This document shows positions 16,556 to 24,039 of a DNA stretch of 64,000 nt, in pieces (the stretch's first letter is position 1; every line of letters begins with the position of its first letter). The translations under genes and the position numbers were made by a program. The stretch is from JAIYDJ01 sp031400505 (GTDB taxonomy: Bacteria; Pseudomonadota; Alphaproteobacteria; Rhodobacterales; Rhodobacteraceae): assembly GCA_031400505.1 (NCBI GenBank), contig JANNPZ010000045.1, forward strand, positions 1-64,000, in the 5' to 3' direction. Below the pieces are notes generated by a model. That model saw nothing but the letters and a program-made list of their open reading frames with translations. It did no database searches and was not told where the DNA came from.

Positions 16556-18034
16556 ATGCATACAGGCAAACATCTGATTGGCGGTGTCTGGGGTTCGGGT
16601 GCGCAGATGGTGCAGACCGACCCTGCCGGCGCGCTTGCCGAGGTTGATCGCGCATGTCAGGCAGCAGAGGCGGCCTTTGCGACCTATTCTGCCTTGCCAC
16701 GCGCGGACCGGGCCACATTTCTTGATCGGATCGCAGACGAGATCGACGCCCGCGGTGCCGACATCACCGCCATGGCCACCGCAGAGACGGGCTTGCCCGC
16801 GGCCCGGCTGGAGGGTGAGCGGGGCCGCACCACCGGGCAATTGCGGTTGTTTGCCCAGCATATCCGCCAAGGCGACTATCTGGACCGCCGGACGGACCCG
16901 AGCCAACCCGACCGCAAACCCGCCCCGCGTCCCGAAATGCGCATGATGCAGCGCGCTGTGGGACCCGTGGCCGTGTTCGGCGCGTCGAACTTCCCGCTCG
17001 CGTTCTCGACTGCCGGTGGGGATACGGCCAGCGCGCTGGCGGCGGGGTGTCCTGTGGTCGTCAAAGGCCATCCGGCGCATCCTGGTACGTCAGAGATTGT
17101 CGCACAGGCGATTTTGGCTGCGATACAGGCGCTTGATCTGCCAGTGGGGGTGTTTGGACTGCTGCAGGGGGATGGCGTCGCGCTGGGTCAGGCTTTGGTG
17201 CAGCATCCGCTGATCAGGGCGGTCGGGTTTACGGGTGGCCTGCGCGGTGGTCGCGCGCTGTTTGATCTGTGCGCGCAGCGACCCGAGCCAGTGCCGTTTT
17301 TCGGTGAACTGGGGTCGGTCAATCCGGTGTTCATGCTGCCCCACGCGATATCGGCGCGGGGCGATGCGATTGCAGCAGGGTGGGCAGGGTCGCTTACCAT
17401 GGGGGCAGGGCAGTTTTGCACGAACCCCGGCCTGCTTTTGATGATCGACAGTGACGAGGCGCACGCATTTGTTGCTGCGGCAGCGGATGCGCTGGCGCAA
17501 GTCGCGCCGCAAACCATGTTGACCGACGGCATTTCTGCCGCGTACCGGATCGGGTGCGACCAGGTGGCGGCAATTGCGGGCGTGCAGGCTGTGCTGCGCA
17601 TGCAAAGCGAGGGGCGGCAGGCCGCCCCTTCGGTGTTCACGGTTTCGGGGGCGGACTTTCTGGCCAATGCCAAGCTGGGCCACGAAGTGTTCGGGCCGTC
17701 AGGGCTGATCGTTCTGGTGCGCGACGCGGCGGAAATGCTTGTGATCGCGTCCCGACTCGAGGGGCAGTTGACCTGCACCTTGCAGGTCGAACCGCAAGAC
17801 TTTCCGGCAGCGCGCGAATTGCTGCCGGTGCTGGAACGCAAGGCAGGTCGCGTGCTGGCCAACGGGTTTCCAACCGGCGTCGAGGTCGGCGAGGCGCAGG
17901 TGCATGGCGGTCCCTATCCGGCAAGCACCAACTTTGGCGCAACTTCGGTTGGCACGATGGCAATCCGGCGCTGGCTGCGGCCAGTTGCTTATCAGAACCT
18001 GCCGCAGACGCTGTTGCCCGAAGACTTGCAATAG
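16556..18034 (+). CDS. 2,5-dioxovalerate (alpha-ketoglutarate semialdehyde) dehydrogenase
   Basis: Final step of the oxidative pentose pathway, converting 2-oxoglutarate semialdehyde to 2-oxoglutarate. The 492-residue aldehyde dehydrogenase shows the catalytic Glu in PFFGELGSVNPVF and nucleophile Cys in MGAGQFCTNPGLL, plus an NAD(P)-site run VAVFGASNFPLAF. The GQFCTNPG active-site run and absence of a signal peptide fit the ketoglutarate-semialdehyde subfamily. A GGAGG site lies in the ten bases between the preceding stop and this ATG. It closes the operon that starts at chvE. Confidence 0.92.
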   Translation: MHTGKHLIGGVWGSGAQMVQTDPAGALAEVDRACQAAEAAFATYSALPRADRATFLDRIADEIDARGADITAMATAETGLPAARLEGERGRTTGQLRLFAQHIRQGDYLDRRTDPSQPDRKPAPRPEMRMMQRAVGPVAVFGASNFPLAFSTAGGDTASALAAGCPVVVKGHPAHPGTSEIVAQAILAAIQALDLPVGVFGLLQGDGVALGQALVQHPLIRAVGFTGGLRGGRALFDLCAQRPEPVPFFGELGSVNPVFMLPHAISARGDAIAAGWAGSLTMGAGQFCTNPGLLLMIDSDEAHAFVAAAADALAQVAPQTMLTDGISAAYRIGCDQVAAIAGVQAVLRMQSEGRQAAPSVFTVSGADFLANAKLGHEVFGPSGLIVLVRDAAEMLVIASRLEGQLTCTLQVEPQDFPAARELLPVLERKAGRVLANGFPTGVEVGEAQVHGGPYPASTNFGATSVGTMAIRRWLRPVAYQNLPQTLLPEDLQ

Positions 18035-18104
18035 AGCGCGGGGCGAGAAACGGCCCCGACGCTTTCAGTGGTGGCTGCAAAGCCGCATCAGGCCGCCTGA
18101 TGTG

Positions 18105-19403
18105 TCAGTCATGCCGAAGGTGCGGCGCCTTGGGCGACGGGCCCCCGCGCGGATGTCCCTTTGCCCGCGCCGGCATGGTCGCCAGGTGGTCTGCAATCGT
18201 GCCGATCCAAGGCAACGCGCCACAGACGGCATCCGCCCCGCTGCGCAACAGTTCGGGCCCGTCGACTTCAGCTAGCTTGCCACCCAGGATGATGCCGCGC
18301 GCGCCCAGGGCCGCCAGGTGCGGCAACACGGTTGTCAGCATGGCCCGCTCGGTCGGTTGAACGGACAGCCGAGATCCGGCCAGCACGATCAGGTCAGGTT
18401 GCAGGCCCCGCGCGACGGTCACGATTTCAGTGGTGGATCGTGGCAACAGCAATCGCACTGACCATCCGGTGCGCCGCAGCAAGGCAACCTTCAGCATCAC
18501 GCCGCACAGGTCGGGTGTGCCGGGCAGGGCGCTGACCATGGCACAGCCCAACGCCTGTTGCGCTTCCGCCGCATTCAGCCGCAGCCGCAACGCCGATTGC
18601 AGCATCGTCATCGCAAGCTGGCGCTGCAAAGCGGTGATCGTGCCGCCCATCCACGCCGTCTGCAGATGATCCAGAACCGACTGGACCAAGGCCGCAGTTC
18701 GGGAAACCCCGATGTGTCGCAAAACACCGTCCAGATGGCGGCGCGCAAGCAAAGCGTCCGCACTCGTCAACGCATCCGCAAGGTTCTCTGCGCAAAGATT
18801 GGCAAGCGCTCGCGACTGCAACCGAAATTCGATGTCATGAGGCCGTGCGGGAACGGCCCTTGCCTGGTCGTTTGTCGGACGGTCGCGGTGCGGTGCGATC
18901 CCGACGGGGGGCCGGGTCACCGCCGCGATCCCATCGATCAGATCCGGGTTCGGGCGCGCCAGATCAAGCATCGTTGCCGCAAGATTTCCTGGGGCACCGG
19001 GAAAGTGACGCAAAGTGACCACCGCGGGCGGCGACACCCAATTCACCCGGTGACGATTGTGCAACCGGAACTTTTCCCACATCAGGTCCAAAAATGCCTC
19101 AGGCCCGTCGCAGGCCTGCCGGCTGCCGTCGGCTGCCCCCGTTGCAACCCCTGCCCGTGACACGGCAGGGTTTAACAAGGCGAGACGTAACAAGGCTGCA
19201 TGTGACTGGTGATTTGGCGTGATGACCTGCGACCCTTGCGATTGGCCCAGCACTGCTTGGCCCGGCATAGCTTGGTTTTGCTGAACCGGACCCTGCATGG
19301 CAGGGCCTTCCAGTGCCGGGCCGAACCAAGCCTCTTGCACCCCCGGTGAAAGGCGCGCTGGCACTGACTGCGCATCGGCTGAATACCTGTGTGCTTCAGT
19401 CAT
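18105..19403 (-). CDS. protein with cobalamin-binding-like C-terminal domain (PpaA/AerR-like)
   Basis: A 432-residue protein. Residues 1-90 are low-complexity (Pro, Gln, Met, Gly). The middle is helical (LADALTSADALLARRHLDGV ...). The last 130 residues resemble a B12-binding Rossmann domain: VMLKVALLRRTGWSVRLLLP, DLIVLAGS and ALGARGIILGGKL. This order recalls PpaA/AerR-type regulators of Rhodobacteraceae. The DxHxxG cobalt-ligand motif is not intact: the matching place reads PDLCGVM, with no His. Start ATG 19403 has AAGGGAG upstream. It precedes rpe and fba on the same strand direction. Role unknown; B12 or haem binding uncertain. Confidence 0.6.
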   Translation of the reverse strand: MTEAHRYSADAQSVPARLSPGVQEAWFGPALEGPAMQGPVQQNQAMPGQAVLGQSQGSQVITPNHQSHAALLRLALLNPAVSRAGVATGAADGSRQACDGPEAFLDLMWEKFRLHNRHRVNWVSPPAVVTLRHFPGAPGNLAATMLDLARPNPDLIDGIAAVTRPPVGIAPHRDRPTNDQARAVPARPHDIEFRLQSRALANLCAENLADALTSADALLARRHLDGVLRHIGVSRTAALVQSVLDHLQTAWMGGTITALQRQLAMTMLQSALRLRLNAAEAQQALGCAMVSALPGTPDLCGVMLKVALLRRTGWSVRLLLPRSTTEIVTVARGLQPDLIVLAGSRLSVQPTERAMLTTVLPHLAALGARGIILGGKLAEVDGPELLRSGADAVCGALPWIGTIADHLATMPARAKGHPRGGPSPKAPHLRHD

Positions 19404-19782
19404 TGCCGCTCCCTTCTTTACCGTTCTTCCACAACGGCGACCTGTCCGCGATCTGCCGACGCTGCGACACATGATCAAAATCACGCACACGTTCCGCCGC
19501 CGGCATTTAGCGCTGCGGTCGGTTTGGGCAACCAACCCGATCTGACGGTCCCGCGACGCTTGACCGATCTCTGGATGTGCTTTCGGCCCCGACCGAACTG
19601 GCCAACAGTTTACCTTGCGTTATCCGCGCAGACGCGCCGTCACTCAAACGTTTTTTCTACACTGACGCCTACGATGACACGATCCTGTTACCTGTCAATG
19701 CTGATTGGCACATGAAGCCACGCACGCCGATGTCGGTGCAGGTTCGCGCGGTCGAATTGCCAGCGGTAAAAGCACCGGTGCC
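19404..19782. other. intergenic region between rpe and the cobalamin-domain gene
   Basis: A 379-bp stretch with no gene I can support. It must contain the promoter of the downstream minus-strand gene and any terminator of rpe. I saw no convincing hairpin with a U-tract, tRNA or repeat. Confidence 0.5.
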
Positions 19783-20475
19783 TCAGGTGATGGCGGCCAT
19801 TGCCGCTGCACGGATAGCCCGAATATTGATGCCATATTCCTCTGGATTGGCAACGGATCCGCCTTTGAATACTGCCGATCCTGCGACCAGAACATCCGCC
19901 CCCGCGGCCGCCACCAAAGGGGCTGTCAGCGTCGTCACGCCGCCGTCGATTTCAATGTGGATCGGCCGGTCGCCGATCATCGCCCGGAGCTTTGCGACTT
20001 TGGCGACCTGGCTTTGAAGGAAGACCTGCCCGCCAAAACCGGGGTTGACCGTCATGACGCAGACCAGATCGACCATGTCCAGCAAATGCTCCAGTGCCTC
20101 GATCGGGGTGCCGGGATTGATCGCGAGGCCAGCCTTTGCGCCTGCGCCACGAATGGCTTGCAGCGTGCGATGGATATGCGGTCCGGCCTCCAGATGCGCC
20201 GAAATCACATCGGCTCCGGCACGGGCAAAGGCCTCGATATAGGGGTCAACGGGCGCGATCATCAGATGAACGTCCATCACTCCCTTGATATGCGGTCGGA
20301 TTGCGGCGCAGGTCGCAGGCCCGAACGTGATGTTCGGCACGAAATGGCCGTCCATGACATCCACATGCACCCAGTCAGCGCCCTGTGCCTCGATCGCCTG
20401 GCATTCCAGTCCAAAGTTGGCAAAATCGGCGGACAGGATCGATGGGGCGATCTTGATGGCGCGGCTGAAGGTCAT
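19783..20475 (-). CDS. rpe: ribulose-phosphate 3-epimerase
   Basis: Interconverts ribulose-5-phosphate and xylulose-5-phosphate in the pentose-phosphate and Calvin cycles. The 230-residue TIM barrel has the family signatures IAPSILSADFANFG, HVDVMDGHFVPNITFGP and MTVNPGFGGQ, with metal-binding His and Asp residues intact. ATG 20475 was preferred to an upstream ATG because AAGGAA stands eight bases before it and homologues begin near here. It follows fba on the same strand, 154 bp downstream, and both are Calvin-cycle-type enzymes. Confidence 0.95.
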   Translation of the reverse strand: MTFSRAIKIAPSILSADFANFGLECQAIEAQGADWVHVDVMDGHFVPNITFGPATCAAIRPHIKGVMDVHLMIAPVDPYIEAFARAGADVISAHLEAGPHIHRTLQAIRGAGAKAGLAINPGTPIEALEHLLDMVDLVCVMTVNPGFGGQVFLQSQVAKVAKLRAMIGDRPIHIEIDGGVTTLTAPLVAAAGADVLVAGSAVFKGGSVANPEEYGINIRAIRAAAMAAIT

Positions 20476-20629
20476 GGGTGGTTCCTTTCGGCTTGCGGTT
20501 GCGCGGCGCACAAGAAGGGCAGGTGCCCACCTGCCTTGCGCGGCGATCCTGACCGGGCTGGTCTGCGCCCGGTCTTTGCTGTCGGTCACCTGAATGCCCG
20601 GGAGGCATCAAAGTGACGTGCATCCGGCA

Positions 20630-21703
20630 CTAGGCAGTCGCGGAAATCGCCGGGTTCAACGCGCCGCTGGCATAGCGTTTTGCCATGTCATCCATGGCGA
20701 TGACCTTGATCTTTCCGGCCTGCCCTGCGGTCCCGAAAGCTTCAAGACGCAACTTGCAGACGTCGCGCATTGCGTCCATCGCCGGTTTCAGGAACTTGCG
20801 CGGATCGAATTCGCCCGGATGCTGGGTCGCGATCTTGCGAAGCTGCCCTGTCATCGCCATCCGGCAATCGGTGTCGATATTGACCTTGCGCACGCCCATC
20901 TTGATGCCGCGCACGATTTCCTCGACCGGCACGCCAAAGGTCTGCGGCATCGCCCCGCCGAACTCGTTGATGATGTCCTGCAGGTCTTGCGGCACCGAGG
21001 ACGAGCCATGCATCACCAGATGCGTGTTCGGCAGTTTCTTGTGGATCGCCTCGATCACGCTCATCGCAAGGATCTCGCCGGTCGGTTTGCGGGAAAACTT
21101 GTAGGCGCCATGCGACGTACCGCATGCGATCGCCAAAGCATCGACGCGTGTGCGGGCCACGAAATCGACCGCCTGATCAGGGTCGGTCAACAGCATGGAA
21201 TGATCGAGCTTGCCTTCGGCGCCATGCCCGTCTTCGGCCTCGGACTCGCCGGTTTCCAGACTGCCGAGCACGCCCAATTCGCCCTCGACCGATGCGCCCA
21301 CCATATGGGCCATCGTGCTGACGCGCTCGGTGATTTCCACGTTGTAGTCATAGTTTGCCGGCGTCTTGCCATCGCCCATCAGGCTGCCGTCCATCATCAC
21401 CGACGTGAAGCCATGCTTGATCGCCGAAAGGCAGGTGGCCTCGTTGTTGCCGTGGTCCTGATGCATGCACAAGGGAACCTGCGGATAGATCTGGGCCAGC
21501 GCCTCGATCATCTTGGCCAGCATGATGTCATTGGCGTAAGACCGCGCGCCACGGCTGGCCTGAATGATGACCGGCGCATCGGTGGCCTTTGCGGCCTCCA
21601 TGATCGCAAGGCCCTGTTCCATGTTGTTGATATTGAACGCGGGGACACCATACCCGTGTTCGGCGGCGTGGTCGAGAAGTTGGCGCAGGGTGATCAGGGC
21701 CAT
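20630..21703 (-). CDS. fba: class II fructose-bisphosphate aldolase, Calvin-cycle subtype
   Basis: Zinc-dependent cleavage or formation of fructose-1,6-bisphosphate (and sedoheptulose bisphosphate in CbbA types). The 357 residues carry the metal site HQDHGN, GTSHGAYKF and HGSSSVP, and start MALITLRQLLDHAAEHGYGV, typical of the CbbA subtype. Paired with rpe it looks like a detached piece of a cbb operon; no rbcL, prk or cbbR is present in this window, so autotrophy cannot be concluded. Confidence 0.95.
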   Translation of the reverse strand: MALITLRQLLDHAAEHGYGVPAFNINNMEQGLAIMEAAKATDAPVIIQASRGARSYANDIMLAKMIEALAQIYPQVPLCMHQDHGNNEATCLSAIKHGFTSVMMDGSLMGDGKTPANYDYNVEITERVSTMAHMVGASVEGELGVLGSLETGESEAEDGHGAEGKLDHSMLLTDPDQAVDFVARTRVDALAIACGTSHGAYKFSRKPTGEILAMSVIEAIHKKLPNTHLVMHGSSSVPQDLQDIINEFGGAMPQTFGVPVEEIVRGIKMGVRKVNIDTDCRMAMTGQLRKIATQHPGEFDPRKFLKPAMDAMRDVCKLRLEAFGTAGQAGKIKVIAMDDMAKRYASGALNPAISATA

Positions 21704-22056
21704 CAGTCAAACCTCTTTGTCTTGCATGAGTTCACATAAGCCAGTGGGCAATATCCCCTGGTCAGCGCAAGAATGCCCCGCCTGGGCGTCAGACGTAAGC
21801 GAATTTTTGGGCAGGATCGGACAAGACCCGTCAGGCGGGCCGATTTGCCAGCCCCGGGCCTGCAACCGACACGCCCAATCGCCGGATGCACCGCCTTGGC
21901 GAAAGAATTGACGCCATTTGTCATCCGATTTTGGCCCTGCCCACCGCACCAATGCAGGGCTTCCTTGACCTCGCGCCAAACCGCCAGACATGATGATTGT
22001 TTTCCCAAGTCACCCCTTTACGCCCCCGTGTACCCTTGCTATACGCCCCGAACCGT
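21704..22056. other. intergenic region between fba and tRNA-Asn
   Basis: A 353-bp non-coding stretch holding the fba promoter (minus strand) and, at its right end, the tRNA-Asn promoter. No further gene or repeat was seen. Confidence 0.5.
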
Positions 22057-22131
22057 TCCGGCGTAGCTCAGCGGTAGAGCAGTTGACTGTTAATCAATTG
22101 GTCGTAGGTTCGATCCCTACCGCCGGAGCCA
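22057..22131 (+). tRNA. tRNA-Asn (anticodon GTT)
   Basis: A complete tRNA with encoded CCA. Acceptor TCCGGCG pairs with CGCCGGA; the D-arm begins AGCTCAGCGGTAGAGC; the anticodon arm is GTTGA CTGTTAA TCAAT with GTT at 22089-22091; the T-arm is GTAGG TTCGATC CCTAC. Its 3' half (from 22086) is repeated exactly at 35869-35915, so it is the integration target of the downstream element and has been reconstituted intact at the left junction. Confidence 0.98.
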
Positions 22132-22132
22132 A
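22086..22132 (+). repeat. attL: 47-bp direct repeat, left copy (within tRNA-Asn)
   Basis: Identical to 35869-35915. The match begins at the base before the anticodon loop and ends one base after the tRNA CCA; flanking bases differ on both sides. Left copy is part of the intact tRNA gene. Confidence 0.96.
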
Positions 22133-22162
22133 TAAATCAGATACTTAGCTGGCAAAAATAAC

Positions 22163-22198
22163 CGCGAACCTTACTCCGCGTAAGGTTCGCGTAAGGCT
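22163..22198 (+). repeat. left arm-type integrase sites: inverted and direct CGTAAGG repeats
   Basis: CGCGAACCTTAC (22163-22174) and GTAAGGTTCGCG (22180-22191) form a perfect 12-bp inverted repeat with a 5-base centre, and CGTAAGGTT / CGTAAGGCT (22179 and 22190) form direct repeats with an 11-bp period. The same motif with the same period is found at the opposite end of the element (35732-35751). Position just inside attL fits integrase arm sites. No U-tract follows, so a terminator is less likely. Confidence 0.6.
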
Positions 22199-22202
22199 CC
22201 GG

Positions 22203-23189
22203 TCACTCGGCAGCCAGCCCCAGCAGCCCTGATTCAGACCGAAGGTCCAGCGTCTGGCCCGCCGTCAGCGCGGCGTAGACCTCCGCCAGCCGTGCCGCCG
22301 GGGCGTCCTTGTCAAGGAACCGGAAGGCGGACGCGGCAAGGTATTCGGCGCTCAGCTCGTAGCCCAGCCAACGACGCCCGAGGTCCTCAGCCGCCCGGCC
22401 CGTGGTGTTGGAGCCCGCGAATATGTCCACCACGAGGTCGCCCGGGTCGGTCAGGAACTTGATGAAGAACTCCGGCAGCTTGGCCGGGAAGCGGGCGGGG
22501 TGGCCCTTGGCCCCCACTGTCTTGCAACCACGCAGGTAGCCCCCGTTGCTGTCGGTGTTCGGTATCTGGAGGAGGTTGGAGGGGATGGCCCCGCCGTTGT
22601 CCTTCCCGAAGCCCTCACCGATGGCATGGCCGCTCGGCCTGCCCTTGGGCTGGTAGAAGGCCCCGGGGTCCTCTATCAGCTTCTTCATGCGGTCGCTGTA
22701 GGGGGCCAGCACCTTGGACACGTCCGCCTTCGGCCACTCGGTCTTGCTGAACCACCAGACGTTGTTGACGGCATCCTTCGCCCTGATCTTGCGCTTGTTC
22801 ACCCACTCGATGGGGCTGGGCAGTTTGGCAGGGTTGAACCAGTAGAAGTCCTCGGCAAGGAAGAAGCCCAAGTCATCGCAGAACTTGATGGGGACGCGGA
22901 AGTTGTAGAGGCTCCGGGACGGGACGCCCTTCTGGTAGGCCCCCCCTAGGTCCAGCACGAAGCTGCCGTCATCGCGCAGCTTCTGGCGCACGAGGGCGGC
23001 GAACTCCGCCAGCCACTCCACGTACTCGTGCTGGTCCCGGTTGCCGTACTCCTTCTTGCGTTGCAGCGCGAAGGGGGGCGACGTGAACACGAGGTTGACG
23101 CAGTTGTCGGGCAGGGTCTTGAGGAGGTCCAGCGAGTCACCGCACCACGCTTCCCCGCCCGGCGTCCTGTAAGCTAGGTGTTGTGCCAC
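22203..23189 (-). CDS. pvuIIM: PvuII-type site-specific DNA methyltransferase (N4-cytosine)
   Basis: Modification half of a PvuII-type system; M.PvuII methylates the inner cytosine of CAGCTG. The 328 residues hold motif IV TSPPF with the following ALQRKKEYGN, then FYWFNPAKLPSPIEWVNKRK, and near the C-terminus motif I VVDIFAGSNTTGRAAEDLG. All of these match M.PvuII closely as I remember it (about 336 residues). The start is GTG at 23189, with GGGGAG upstream. It is divergent from the controller and endonuclease genes, the same layout as the Proteus plasmid system. Specificity CAGCTG is inferred from that similarity. Confidence 0.93.
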   Translation of the reverse strand: MAQHLAYRTPGGEAWCGDSLDLLKTLPDNCVNLVFTSPPFALQRKKEYGNRDQHEYVEWLAEFAALVRQKLRDDGSFVLDLGGAYQKGVPSRSLYNFRVPIKFCDDLGFFLAEDFYWFNPAKLPSPIEWVNKRKIRAKDAVNNVWWFSKTEWPKADVSKVLAPYSDRMKKLIEDPGAFYQPKGRPSGHAIGEGFGKDNGGAIPSNLLQIPNTDSNGGYLRGCKTVGAKGHPARFPAKLPEFFIKFLTDPGDLVVDIFAGSNTTGRAAEDLGRRWLGYELSAEYLAASAFRFLDKDAPAARLAEVYAALTAGQTLDLRSESGLLGLAAE

Positions 23190-23214
23190 AGATGATTCTC
23201 CCCACTGCCGTTGC

Positions 23215-23240
23215 TACTCATACGCTGTAGACGCATTTGC
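23215..23240 (+). promoter_or_regulatory. candidate C-boxes of the restriction-modification controller
   Basis: The divergent gap between the methyltransferase and controller genes holds ACTCATACGC (23216-23225) followed after TGTA by GACGCATTTGC (23230-23240). This resembles the paired GACT-x-ATAGTC operators of PvuII/Esp1396I-type C proteins in spacing and in the central ATA. Matching was by eye against remembered operators. Confidence 0.5.
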
Positions 23241-23263
23241 ATCAACACGCGCCCATGCAACTC

Positions 23264-23491
23264 ATGGGAAAGTCTGATTCGCCTCTCCGCCAAGCACTTG
23301 CAAGGAACCTGCGTGACCTTAGGGGGGAGCGCGGCCTGAGCCAAGAAGAACTCGCCGACCGGGCGGGATTGCACCGCACCTTCGTCGGGGCGGTGGAGCG
23401 GTGCGAGCGCAACATCTCCGTGGACAACATCGGCAAGCTGGCCGACGCCTTGGGCGTCCCGGCATCCGTCCTGCTGGGCGAGGACAAATGA
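23264..23491 (+). CDS. pvuIIC: controller (C) protein of the PvuII-type system, HTH-XRE
   Basis: A 75-residue Xre-family helix-turn-helix dimer that delays restriction-enzyme synthesis until the genome is methylated. Motifs: LARNLRDLRGERGLSQEELA (first helices), then LHRTFVGAVERCERNIS, the recognition helix block typical of C.PvuII-like proteins. In-frame starts also exist at TTG 23237 and ATG 23255; ATG 23264 gives the family N-terminus. No good ribosome site precedes any of them, which fits the leaderless transcripts known for several C genes. Its stop overlaps the endonuclease start (ATGA at 23488-23491). Confidence 0.9.
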   Translation: MGKSDSPLRQALARNLRDLRGERGLSQEELADRAGLHRTFVGAVERCERNISVDNIGKLADALGVPASVLLGEDK

Positions 23492-24039
23492 CGCCTCACC
23501 CCGACAAGGCCAAGATGGACGCGCTGATGCCAGCCGTCCGGGAGTATCAGGCGCTGGCCGAACGGCACGGCATCAACGACATTTTCCAGGACAACGGCGG
23601 GAAGCTCTTGCAGGTCATCCTGACCATGGGCCTGACGGTGCTGAGCGGGCGGGAGGGCAACGACGCCCGGGACGACGCCGGGCGCGAGTACGAGCTCAAG
23701 TCGGTCAACCTCGATCTGACCAAGAGCTTCTCCACCCACCACCACCTCAACCCGGTGATCCTTGCGAAATACCGTCAGGTTGGATGGGTTTTTGCGGTCT
23801 ACCGGGGCATCGAGCTGGCCTGCATCCACGCGGTGGAGCCCGCCCAGTTGGAACCGCTGTTCACGCTCTGGGAGGCGAAGTGGCACCGGGATGGCGGCAA
23901 GGACATCAACAACCCCAAGATACCAGTGTCGTTCATCATGGCCAACGGCACGCTGGTCTACGGCGCGGTGCCCGAGATCAAGACACGCCCGAAGAAGGTG
24001 AAGCCGCCGATTGACGACATGTTTGCGCCGGATGAATGA
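23488..24039 (+). CDS. pvuIIR: PvuII-type restriction endonuclease
   Basis: Type II endonuclease, probably cutting CAGCTG. The 183 residues contain HGINDIFQDNGGKLLQV (D35 corresponds to PvuII Asp34), the catalytic set D59, E69 and K71 in GREGNDARDDAGREYELK, and the base-contacting STHHHLNPVI block; these follow R.PvuII almost residue for residue as remembered. R.PvuII has 157 residues; this protein adds about 25 at the C-terminus (GAVPEIKTRPKKVKPPIDD...), most of it encoded where the gene overlaps the convergent glycosyltransferase gene by 62 bp. Translationally coupled to the controller. Confidence 0.94.
   Translation: MTPHPDKAKMDALMPAVREYQALAERHGINDIFQDNGGKLLQVILTMGLTVLSGREGNDARDDAGREYELKSVNLDLTKSFSTHHHLNPVILAKYRQVGWVFAVYRGIELACIHAVEPAQLEPLFTLWEAKWHRDGGKDINNPKIPVSFIMANGTLVYGAVPEIKTRPKKVKPPIDDMFAPDE

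Noticed and set aside
20630..21703. Evidence of an autotrophic Calvin cycle from fba and rpe.
   Set aside because: RuBisCO, phosphoribulokinase and CbbR are not in the window; both enzymes also serve central metabolism.
22163..22198. The 12-bp inverted repeat near attL as a transcription terminator for the methyltransferase.
   Set aside because: No U-tract on either side, and the same repeated motif appears at the other end of the element, which fits integrase sites better.
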